DNA of 64,000 nt. It comes from Aplysia californica (lineage: Eukaryota; Mollusca; Gastropoda; Aplysiida; Aplysiidae). The position numbers were made by a program, and so were the translations under genes. Positions within the stretch are counted from its first letter, which is position 1. Every line of letters starts with the position of its first letter. The stretch is taken from positions 1,621,005-1,685,004 of the forward strand of contig NW_004797300.1 in NCBI RefSeq assembly GCF_000002075.1, read 5' to 3'. This document shows, in pieces, positions 1-12,416 of the stretch. The notes beneath the pieces were generated by a model. That model did no database searches and was not told the origin of the DNA. It was given only the letters and a program-made list of their open reading frames with translations.

Positions 1-331
1 GCAAAAAATTTAAGGGCATCTATTTTCAAAATGATTCCTTTTAAAAACATGTTTATTAGGTTTTTAAAATGCTGTAAAATTAGTTGCATGAGCAATAGGC
101 TACTTTATCTCTTAAAAAAGTGAGAAAAAAAATATAACCAGTTTCTTAATCAATGGTATCAGTTGCAAGTTCTGAAAACATATTTTGTTGAAATTCAAAT
201 TCAAAATTAAAGTTTTTTTTCTCTCTCTTGTAATATATAGTACACTATAACAGCCTGTCAATGACATGCCTAATGTCTACAAAATATGAGAATAATAAAC
301 ACATAAAATTTCAAAGACAGTTGGTTCTCAC

Positions 332-529
332 CTGAAGTTCCCTGAAGCCAATGGTCAGAAACTCTTGAGGGAGATTCCAGCCACCGCTGCTGAACCGGGT
401 TCGGAGCTGGATGGCAGCGTGGCAGTAGCACAGGTTGTGCAGCATGGCGGGCCACTCAGGTCGATTGGACTGTTTCAAGATGTCTGGCTCCATCCAGGAC
501 AAGGTCCTGATCAAACTGTCCTTCATGGT
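332..529 (-). CDS. exon w58: start of C-terminal domain (gene continues below position 1)
   Basis: 66 codons: [20 protein letters not shown] then [20 protein letters not shown] matches ..LLF.LCFFHA..QER.KFGPLGWN..YEF...DL. Donor gtgaga at 326-331, so more coding exons lie outside the window. Confidence 0.95.
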
Positions 530-3500
530 CTTTGGGAGAGGACAAAGGGAGGGCTCATTATCTCAGATGTACTCAGCTTGCTTTTAATGTCGAAATAGTT
601 TGCCTTTCATTAGAATGTATCTGTTCTTACAGTGTGTTTAATCTTTTCCTTTCCTGCACACATAAAATACCAAATAACTAGAAAGAATACACACATGAAA
701 AGAAAAACGGCCATTTTTTTCTCCTACAGAGAAACACTCAATATAAACGGAATATTTCTAAGACTTTTCACAAAAGAACAAAACGATATACAAGTTATAC
801 AATTTAAACCTACAAAATGATGTCAAGCTTAACTCAAGGAAAGATTGCATGTTTAGGTACGTATGCAGAAAAAAACTGGTCCAAAATATTAAAGAGAATA
901 TATAAAGGGCCTTGTTACAAAATGTGCATATTAAATAAATGTAAGGTGCAGAAAAGGCTGAATATTTGATTAACATTCTGCAGGCTGTTGAAGGAAAAAC
1001 TGAATTAGATCAGTACAGAACCAATGGAGGTCGTATATTTTTTGGTGATAAAACTTTTAGGAGCAGAAAAGATTGGAGATTCCCACAAACCATCTGAAGG
1101 GGAAAAGCTGAAGTTCAAACATCATAGACAACCCATTATATCACAGAGCACGTCATAATGCAACCTTGGAGAAATCTCAGTGAAAGGATGGAAACTTCCC
1201 TTCTCTTATGCATGTGCAAAATATTGTCACCCTTGTGATAGGATCGGCTAACCCTCAAAATACATTTAAAAGAATTTTCTTTTTCGCATCAACAGTAAAG
1301 TATCCATTTCATTTGATGAGTCAAAGACAGGTCTGAATCTGTACTAAATGTTAGAAATAAACTTGAAAAACCAGTCAGCTGCCAGGTTGCTGTGTGATGA
1401 TACCGAATAAGTTTTTTGTTCCTCCTGTCAAATTAACTCAGCTGGGGTTTTCCAGTTTTCTTATCAAAAGGGCAGCAATGTGTACAAACTGAGGAGGTTC
1501 TTAACTTTTTTCATAAAGGGGAAAAACACCTTACCTTGGGAGAATCCACGTAGACCCTCAGTGAGTTCTGCAAGAGCCTGACGGGAATGCTGGTGGCATC
1601 GACGTGGGAGGAGATCCACAGGCGGAAGTTGGAGTCGCTCTGAGCCAGACCTTCATTCAGAATGGCTTCTGTGGCATTCAGGAGGTGATGGCTGTTGTGG
1701 GCGTTGTGCAGGAGCACCCACATGCCCTGGAGGAAAAGGCGTGAATGGAATTTGGTTAAGAAATATTGTCATTGTTGTTTACAGCAACAAGCAGATACAT
1801 TTCTCAGGAGAAGAAGAATTGCATTTATATAGTGCTTATCCACACTCTATGCACTTTACAGAAAAAACTTCTGACGTTCAATAACTGCATCCCAAAAAGA
1901 AATTTTCATCACCCTATCTTTGATGGAATTAACTTAGCAAAAGAAATTAATAATCCTTACGGAGTTATTACATGTATTTTCCTTTCTTAAATCCAACATT
2001 TCTTATAAGCTCAAACCAAAAGGCCCCCATAATTTTTCTGCACATTAAACAAGACACACATCTCTTATTATCTCTTATACCCTGCTCTTATCATGTCTTA
2101 CCTCTGCCATTCCCTTCAGAATCTGCTTTTTGACTGCTCTCTCATCACCCATGTTGTTGTCAGTGAGGAGGACGGTGATGACGCGTGTCTGTTTCTTGTT
2201 GGCAAAGTCCTGGAACATCTTGAACGTCTGCTCACTCTCATTGCGGAACAGGAGCATTATGGGAAGGGTCGGTGTGCTCTGTCGCAGTACGGTCGGAAGA
2301 TCCAGGGAGATGTCAGAATTGTACCTGAGGGCAAGATAAAGAATTGATTTTAATGGAGAACTCTGCTTATAAGAGAGATAAATTCAACATTAATTTTTCA
2401 GTTCAGAAGTTTGAACAATGAAAAGAGGAAAACATATTCATAAAATCTCATGCAGTTCTTTCTCATACAGTCTTCCCCTTGACATTTTTTAAATGAATTC
2501 CGAACAAATGAAATTAGATAACAAAAAAAGTATGGTGGTCTGAAACTATTGTCTCCTCAATAAAATTTGGTGATAAATTGATTGTCTCCTCAACAAAATT
2601 TGGTGATAAATTGATTGTCTCCTCAACAAAATTTGGTGATAAATTGAAACAGTAAAATAAAGTAGAAAATCAGCGGGGTAATCTGATTTGACCCAAGCAA
2701 ATAAAACAAACTTCAAAACATCACACACAGTCAATATTGCACACATGCTCCTTTTCCGGAATACTATTTGTCAAGCTTTGAAAGAGTGTAACCAAAAATA
2801 AACTCACAATCACAAAGTTTTAACACATTATCCTTTGAGTTCTAACACAAACAATCATCTAATAAGCTTTAACACAGATAGTCATCATCTAATACAGACA
2901 GTCATCTAAATTCTAATACAGACAACCACCATCTAACACTGAACGTCATCATCTAATGCAAACACTTATCCAAGCTCTAAAACAGAGAGATATATATCTA
3001 AGTTCTTACACGGACAGTCATCATCTAACACGAACAGTCATCATATAACACAGACAGTCATCATCATCTATCATCTAACACAGACAGTCAACATATAACA
3101 CAGACAGTTATCATCATCTATCATCTAATACAGAAAGTTATCATCATCTATCATCTAATACAGACAGTTATCATCATCTATCATCTAACACAGACAGTTA
3201 TCATCATCTATCATCTAACACAGACAGTTATCACTATCTGTCATCTAACACAGACAGTCATCATCTAACACAGACAGTTATCATCATCTATCATCTAACA
3301 CAGACAGTCAACATCTAATACAGACAGTCATCATCTAACATGGACAGTCATCATCATCTATCATCTAACACAACAATCATCAAAGTTCTAACACAGAAAC
3401 AGCCATTGTCTAACACTGACTTCTTTCCAAGGATGTTGCTGATGAAGTTGGAACTGCTGTGGAGTAGCCGATCACTGCGCACAGCCCGGACAATACACAG

Positions 3501-4448
3501 ACGTTGCATGCCCTTGTATACATCGTCCATTTTGTCCGGCAAGGGAACTGACTCTGGCAGTTCACTCTCGCAAAGGTTGCGCCACTGCGTCTCACGCCCG
3601 TCTTTGGGCATTCGGTCAAACATGTCTTTGAACCACTCGAAATGTGAAGCCAGCACCTGGAAATCAAGTTATGTACCGTACATTACACCCATTCATAACT
3701 TGGAACTGTGAAAGTCTTGTGGGGAATGAAAACAGAAGCAATTAAATAATTTCTGTCAAAGAAAGAAGTGCAAAGGGTGGAGTCTAGCTATTTTAAGGAC
3801 AGAAATCAGGAAGAAAACAAACGGCACAAAACTATCCAATGTTGCTTCCAAAAACACATCTGTAAGATTGTTTTCTCACTACAGACAAAGCCATTCCCAC
3901 GTAGAATTTTTCTACTTCTCTTGAGAAATATTATCCTCTGTGGATGCATTGGTCATCGTTAGACATTGACAGATGAGCTATTATTATTATTAAGATTTTG
4001 ACTTCTTCCAATGAACTTTCAAAAAGTGTTAAATATGTTTGACAAAACAGAATCCTCACAAACTCTTCACACACAAACAATAGTAAAGAAATGAATGAAT
4101 GTACTCTTTATTTTATCCATTATATTTTAAGCATTTTAAAAGGTTTTTCATTAAAGCACAGATAAAGTACAAAGCATTTGGATATACATACAGAATTCTT
4201 AAAATAAACTTTTCTATCACACAGCTATAAGACCAAGAAAGGAACGGATAGAATTTAATGTACAGCAGCATCTATGATGTATGTAACTATAATAGTTGTA
4301 AAGCAAACAGAGCATGCTGTTAAGTGTGAACATGTGCTGTATAGATGCAACTCTTCTTCTTCTTCTTCTTCTTCTTCTTCTTCTTCTTCTTCTTCTTCTT
4401 CTTCTTCTTCTTCTTCTTCTTCTCAGTAGCAGCAGTAGTAGTAGGCCT

Positions 4449-4479
<31 letters not shown>

Positions 4480-5174
4480 CTATTAGTATTATTACTACCT
4501 TTATTATTAAGCCTATTATTTTTTTAAATTAGAGCCTATTATTGTTATCATTATTATTATTATTACTATTATCATTATTATTGTTATTACTATTATTATT
4601 ATAATTATAATAATAATAATAATAATAATAATAATTATTATTATTAATTATTATCATTATAACTCTAGCATAAGAAGCAACATTACCTGCAGGTTGTGGA
4701 ATTGGTCGTCAGTCATCCAGTCAAAAGGCTTCTTGCTCTGCATGATGTGAGGGTCGGGTGTGGCTGAGGGCAGCAGGGCAGACATGACCACTGAGCTGTA
4801 GTTTGGTGAGATCACAAACTCCCTCTCACCTGGGCCCACGTTGCCTTGAGAATCTTCCACCTAGGAAAGAGGACAAAGGCGTAACAGCAGGTGAGCAAAG
4901 ACAGGTGAATTTTAGACAGGTGTGTTAGGACAGGTGAGTTGGGGCAGATGAGATAGGGCAGGAGAGCTTTGTTGAGGTGAGCTAGTCGGGAAGAAAAAGA
5001 GAGAGAGAGAAGGAAAAAGAGAAAGTGAACATGAGAGAAAAAGAGGAAGAGAGAAAGAGAGAGACAAACAGAGTTAGAAGGATAGAATGAGAGAGAGAAA
5101 GAGAGAAAGAGACAGACAGACAGACAGACAGACAGGCAGGCAGGCAGGCAGGCAGACACATACAGACAGAGAGG

Positions 5175-5212
<38 letters not shown>

Positions 5213-7606
5213 CAGAGAGACATAAAGAGAGATATATAAAGAAACATAATGAAAAGACCGACCTCAATGGCGAGCAGCAGAGCAAAGATGAACCTATCCC
5301 TCTCCAAGAGACCACGAGCCATTGTAGTAAAAGCACTGTACGTCAAACGGTCAATCACAGCCTTCACTGCCGACCTGCGTATTTAAAATTGACCCATTGT
5401 TAAGAGGAAAACGAATCATAATCATTGGATCAAAATAAAAAATCTTTTGCTGATGAACTGATAGAATCCATGACAACAATTTTCTTATCGATGAAAGAAT
5501 TTCAAAACTATTCAATTTTTAAAAATCAAATTAAAATGAACATGCACAGACAAAATATATTCTTATTATGAATTATTACAACAAAATGAACTACTATATT
5601 ATAAAAACTAACAATACGTCGAATCTATTTCAGTCTACACTTATGAATTTATCTTATAATACAAATACCCTGCTGAAAGTCCAAGAAGCTGAATCAATCA
5701 CAACACAATGAAAGTTATTTCTCATGTGGTTGCTGAAACAACTCAGTTATATACAATCAATCCTATTCAAAACAAACACACACTGTTGACAAGATAAATT
5801 TTCAATGAACAGTGTCATTAAAATGAAGAAAAAAACATTGTGAGGGGGGAGGGGGGTGGGAAAAAGTTATTTGTACAAGTGTTTTTTACGGCTGTCTCAG
5901 ATAGGCGGCGGCCAGAGCAGGTTCAATCGACTGTATCATCATTAGTATAAGGATACAGTAATTTCAATGACGATGAGAACATACAGCGCTGTGTTACCTG
6001 TGCCACCAACAAAAGAAACTACAAATAAACTCTTGTAGATTGTAAAGACACAGACGACCCTAACCTTTCTGAGTGAGCGATCGCAGCTTGATAGAGAGAC
6101 ATGAACTGCTTGAAGGAGGACTGGTAGAGTGGATGTATCTCTCTCATGTACTGGCTCGTGTCGAAACACACAGCAGCCCGCTGGGCTATGATGCGGAAAC
6201 CCTCCCTCGCCTTCATGATCGAATCTTCACCAGTCTGAACACGACATTGACTGAGGAAACATAGGCATAAATATATTGGGGGGGAGAGGGCGGGGGGTAA
6301 AATTTGCAAAGATATTTTTTTCAAAAGTCAAAACAAAACAAAAATCAACAGTGAAACTCTAAATAGTCTTTTGATTAAAAGTGGAATATTAAAACAACCA
6401 GACTTCTTCATAAACACAACTGAAACAGATATTACACGAATTCTTACATTCCTAACAAAGAATGCATCTCCATCTGTAAAAGTAGCAGAATGCCCAAGGC
6501 AAAATGCACAAGTGCTGACCTTTTAAAGATGCATTGATATAAAAAGCGGCTCTTTTCAGATAAAAAAATTCTACTATTAACATACAGAGCTAACAAATTG
6601 TTTAGTGTGACAAAAAGACTAATAACATGAATAAATATTGTATCAAAAGAATAGACATTATGTCAAAGCAGTTATTTTGATAACTATATTTATTCTTTTC
6701 CATCATACTGAGTCAGTATTGACCTATTTCAAGTACATTTCAAAATGAAACTATTAGTGTTGTCTTTCAGCAAACTTCAAAGCAACAACATTTCAGACAC
6801 ACTATAAAAGAGAGCAATAGATTCTGAGCACAGCACAGATTCCCCCCAGGGTAGTGCGACTGACTCAGGTGTCTTTAGGCCATTCCCAAAGGGAGGATAT
6901 TAACATGTTTTTATGTACAGTAGAATATAAATGGGCTGATTTATTAATGTCATGCTCATACTGTGTCTAAACAACATAGGGGGAACTGCTGCTTTTTCTA
7001 TCCTCATCCTTATTATCGTCATTTTCCCTCTACTTCTTTTGTATGTTTGCCACTCTCTTGTGAACTGCTATTTCCGGGGTGCCTTGATAGTCGAAGCAGA
7101 CTTAGTGCTGTTGAGGCTACAGAGGTAAGCAGAGTAAGCCTGATTCCCCGTTTGGACTTCTCTGTAGACATCCACCCCTTGGCGCTCATATGACCTTATG
7201 CGGTTGCAAGAGCCGTAAAGCTTTACTAAAATGAAACAACAGCACAGGACAGGTAGAGCCGCTTACCTTTCCAGGGTCTCATCATAATGCTTTTTGAGTT
7301 CAGCCAAGCGTTTTGTGGCTTGCAGATCATTCATTAAGCGCACATCACTGGACAACTGGTCTCTCATCTGTTGCTCCAGGCGCTCCAGAGTCTCAAGGTT
7401 CTCTTGTTTCTCCTGAGCATGAGATCAGATGAAATGAGAGGAAGTGAAATGTGTCAGAATGAGATGAAATGAGATGAGACTGGATGGGGTGAGATGTTGT
7501 GAAATGACAAAGGATGGGACGGGATGAAATGTGATGAGATAGGGTGAGAAGCAGTGAAATATTTCAGACTGAGACAAAATGAAATTATTATTATTATTAT
7601 TATTAC

Positions 7607-7642
<36 letters not shown>

Positions 7643-8753
7643 TTTTATCCTCAGCTTGCTCACCTCATTTCCATCAACATTTTCCCTATAAACATCTTCG
7701 CTGTTTTCTCAACTGATCATCATTATCATAATTATTATCATGATCATTATTATTATTATCATTATCAAAATCATTATTATTATTATTGTTATTATCATTA
7801 TTACTATTATCATAAAACAAGATCTGAGGATCACCTGTCTGAGCGTGGTTTGTTCATTGTCCAGCCGCGACTTCTCCTGGGCCATGAAGACATCGAGGAG
7901 CTCCTCTTCAATGCAGGCGCGACACTGCTGGTAGAAGGTCACGGCCGTGTAGGCTGCCAACTGAGTGGGCACACAGTGAGGCTCGCTGGTCGTGTGCAGG
8001 AACATTCGGAACTTGGGGTCGCACTCCACCTCGTGATCTGTGACCTGTGGCGGGGGTCAACACATGTGTTGAGTTTCTTGTAATTTTTCAGAATTTTTGC
8101 TGTTTTTTAAACTCCTTTTTAAGGAAAATGGGGAACATACCGGAGCTGCAAGAGTGATAACAGATGGAAAGAAATGAAACAAGATCTTCCAGCCGTACAC
8201 TAAAACAAGCCGCTCAGATTGAAAAGAAAAGATTTTTTTAAAATAGCAAATAGCGGGGGGGGGAAAACCCTGATGTTCATTGCAGAAGTGTTTAATGTAG
8301 TACTTCCGACTTAGTATTGGAGATAGCTAATCCTAGATATTACTTACACCATAGGTTAAATGCACTGGCAAAAACATATTGCTCAAAGCAAACTGCAAAT
8401 GTTAGGGCCAATATCTATATCATACAGCCAACTTTTTTACATCAAAATATTATTAACTTACAATGACTTTGAATCTTGTCTTTCCGTTGATAAAGTTGAC
8501 ACAGTTGGCGATGGTGTCCGTGAACCTTCTGTCTTTCATGAGGGTCTCGAGGTCGCAGTCCGTAACCAGCAGCGGTGTCCCGTCGGAGAGGCAGTTCTCC
8601 AGTTGAGAACGAATTTCCTGTGACAAAAGAGAAAGTCTGTAAACAACTAACAACAAACATATGTCAGCAAAGTGGTCAAGTGCATTTGAGTATGTGCAAA
8701 TGCCTGAATGCGCATGTCTGTTAATCTGTGTTTCCGAGTATTTGTGACAGAGT

Positions 8754-8822
<69 letters not shown>

Positions 8823-8939
8823 AGACACAGAGAGAGAGACAGAGATAGAGAAAAGAGGGAGAGACACAGAGAGAGAGAGGGAGAGACACAGAAAGAGAGA
8901 GAGCGAGTGAGAGGGAGAGAGAAAGAGAGAGAGATAGAC

Positions 8940-8992
<53 letters not shown>

Positions 8993-9495
8993 NNNNNNNN
9001 NNNNNNNNNNNNNNNNNNNNNNNNNNNNNNNNNNNNNNNNNNNNNNNNNNNNNNNNNNNNNNNNNNNNNNNNNNNNNNNNNNNNNNNNNNNNNNNNNNNN
9101 NNNNNNNNNNNNNNNNNNNNNNNNNNNNNNNNNNNNNNNNNNNNNNNNNNNNNNNNNNNNNNNNNNNNNNNNNNNNNNNNNNNNNNNNNNNNNNNNNNNN
9201 NNNNNNNNNNNNNNNNNNNNNNNNNNNNNNNNNNNNNNNNNNNNNNNNNNNNNNNNNNNNNNNNNNNNNNNNNNNNNNNNNNNNNNNNNNNNNNNNNNNN
9301 NNNNNNNNNNNNNNNNNNNNNNNNNNNNNNNNNNNNNNNNNNNNNNNNNNNNNNNNNNNNNNNNNNNNNNNNNNNNNNNNNNNNNNNNNNNNNNNNNNNN
9401 NNNNNNNNNNNNNNNNNNNNNNNNNNNNNNNNNNNNNNNNNNNNNNNNNNNNNNNNNNNNNNNNNNNNNNNNNNNNNNNNNNNNNNNNNNNNNNN

Positions 9496-9541
<46 letters not shown>

Positions 9542-12339
9542 TCATTATACTGAAATTGCTCACCTTCCCCAACAAAGTAAATAAATCTAACAAATAAAAT
9601 GTAAAAGTCATTGTTTCAAAGTTCCCCAAGAAGAAAAATTAAATAATTATTTTCCTTTTCTTTTCTTCCCTTCCGCAGTAAGGAACGTACATGGTATTTG
9701 ACTTCCACCAAGTCACGGCCGGTGTAGAAGAACTTGAGCCAATCGATGACCCTGGAGGTCGGGTCACAGATGAGAGGCCAGGCAGTTGTACTGGCCTCCT
9801 GCATCAGGAAACAGGCATTCTCCAGCATGAGACGGGTGGTTGGCAGCTGCTTCCTCTGGAGATGGATCACGTCCAGCTGGGGAGAGAAACAGGAGAGATT
9901 TGGTGACCATCTTTTCCTCATTAGTGACTCATAGATTATAATTACAGTCCAACCTGCTCTAACAACAACTTGTATATATAATAATATGTGAAACATTGGG
10001 GTGACATCAGGCGCTCGTCAAAATAATGAAATTGAAGAAATTGGCACTTTTACTGTCCGTTTGGCAATTTTTATTGAATTTTTGTTTTTTTGACTCAACA
10101 CCTTAAAAGGTCCATTTAAAAACACATTTCTGTGTGGATTTCACTAAAAATGTGGAATTAAGGCACAAAAATGTAAATTTACAGTTTCTAAGGATTCTCA
10201 AACTTTGGAAGTCTCCAAACTTTGGAGGCCATTTTCTCTTAAATCAGGTGACCCCCACCTCCTTCAATCGCAAATATCTCAACTTTTATTTAAGATACAT
10301 GAGTATTTTTTACACCAAAAGCAAGACAAGTGAACAAGCTGTAAAGTGATACCAATAACCCACATGTCAAAAAATTGAGAAGCGCATGCTTCCATCGCAT
10401 TGTGACACATATAAGATAATCACCTATACAAATGGCCACTCCCCCCCCCCTACATTATTTTTTAGATTACAATAACACTTTGTAAGATGGCCACCTATCT
10501 AAAGCAGCTTTTTTTCTCCTAAAAAAAAAAGGTAGCCGTTCTGCCCAAGTTTGACAGTACTTTACACCCTTGTCAATATAGTTCACTTAAATTAGATGGC
10601 TAGCTAACTTGACCCTGTCAGTCAGTGCCAATCCAGCTGAGAGGGATACAGCAAACATACCAGCAGACAGACAAAAATGCTTGATAGAATAAATTCCTCG
10701 TACAAGAACTAAACTCACATCTCCAGCATGCAATGGCAAAGAGCCTGACAATTGCACCACAGATATCAGTCCTATCATTATTTCTGACTTAACTATGCTT
10801 TTTTTCGTTCTAGTATGAAACGGAATCAACATCTTGTTTAACATAATGTTATTTAAATTTGCATTTTTAGCTGAGAGTCAACGCTGATGTATGTGACTAA
10901 TGGGTCTCTTTTCCCCGTTGGTTTGGGTGTTGTGTGTTAAAATGGCCTCTCAAATTCTCAAGTACTGAATCTGGGAAAACTCTGGGAAGACAAGGACATT
11001 TGGCAAGCCAGATACTACATGAATATTGAGTTCATAATTCAAATTATTCAATAAATGACCCCCCCCCCCAACTTCCCTCTCCCCCCTCCCCCCTCACTTC
11101 CCTCCCCACCTCCCCTCTCCCCACTCCGACATCTCCCCTCCACCTTCTATCTACTACCCCCCCTCCCCCACACACATACGTGTAAACACAAAAGATTTAT
11201 ATTACATCTCAATAAATAGCATTTGTAAAGCGCAAATCCCAGCTCAACAGCAAGCTCTATGCGCTTCACAATCGACACTATTACCCCAGCACACCTGAGA
11301 GCACTCTGCAACAACCTCAACTTCCTGGGAAACATACAGTGCAAGCGGCCATTTATAGGCGCTAAAACACTATCATACAGACAAGATCTTTTGCTGTCTA
11401 TGGCCGGGTACCCATTCCCACCTGGGTGAAGCGAGGAAAATTCGTGTAAAGTGCCTTTCCCAAGGACACAACGTCGAGCCCACGGCTCGAACCCCGAACC
11501 CACAACCTCACGATTATGAGTCTGGTAGCCTAAACACTAGGCCACCAATGCCACTCTTGAGTGTAATATGTAGTAGTCTATGACCTGCCTCCTCCTATCT
11601 CATCCAAGCATCTACATGGACACAAAGAGACAGCTTATAACCTCAATATTCATACCAACATTATGTTATCAGTGCCAGACCTGGACTTTAAGCAAAACCC
11701 ATGAAAGCAAAATCACTGCATGCAAAATGAAATGTCTCCGCAAAACCCTTTACATCAGAAGACATAGAAAGACAGAGGATAAAATGGTTTGGCCACGTGT
11801 TACGCATGTCACCTGACCAGCCAGCCTCGAGAGCTTACAACACCAAGCACTCAGGCTATAAAAGAAGAGGAAGGCCATGCAAAAGGTTGATCGAGGGGGT
11901 CAAGGAAACCCTGAGAAAACACAACATCACAACTGAAAGAGCTGCGGAGCTGGCCTACCATAGAAAACTGCATCTCCCCTCGACGCCCAACGGCAACAGA
12001 GGATGAAAAAGTAAAAGTAAGTAGTATGACCTACCGGAGTGTACAGGAAGTCGATGAGCTCACAGTTGCGGAACAACATGTTCTTGTGCAGAGGGAGGCC
12101 ATGGTGCTCACAGACCTGCATGAAGAACTCGCCCATACGACGTCTGTTGATAGAAATTGATCACAGTGTGTGTGTGTGTGTTGTGGGGAGGGGACGGGTG
12201 GGGGGTATGTAAGGGAGCGTGTGTATGTGTGTTTGTGCAAGTGCATGTGTGGGTCTGTTTGTGTTAGTGTGTGTGTGGGTGTGTGTGTGTGCGTATGTGT
12301 GTGTGTGTGTGTGTGTGTATATATAAGCGTGTATGTGTG

Positions 12340-12382
<43 letters not shown>

Positions 12383-12384
12383 GA

Positions 12385-12416
<32 letters not shown>

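Noticed and set aside
365-598. Plus-strand open frames overlapping exons (for example 365-598, 3340-3711, 47035-47412)
   Set aside because: They are the complement of dynein exons with no independent similarity or splice support.
2780-3420. CRISPR-like array
   Set aside because: Units are too short, contiguous and degenerate with no spacers, in a eukaryotic intron: a minisatellite.
8721-9629. Long Ser-Leu / Arg-Glu open frames
   Set aside because: Translation of (GA)n and an N gap.
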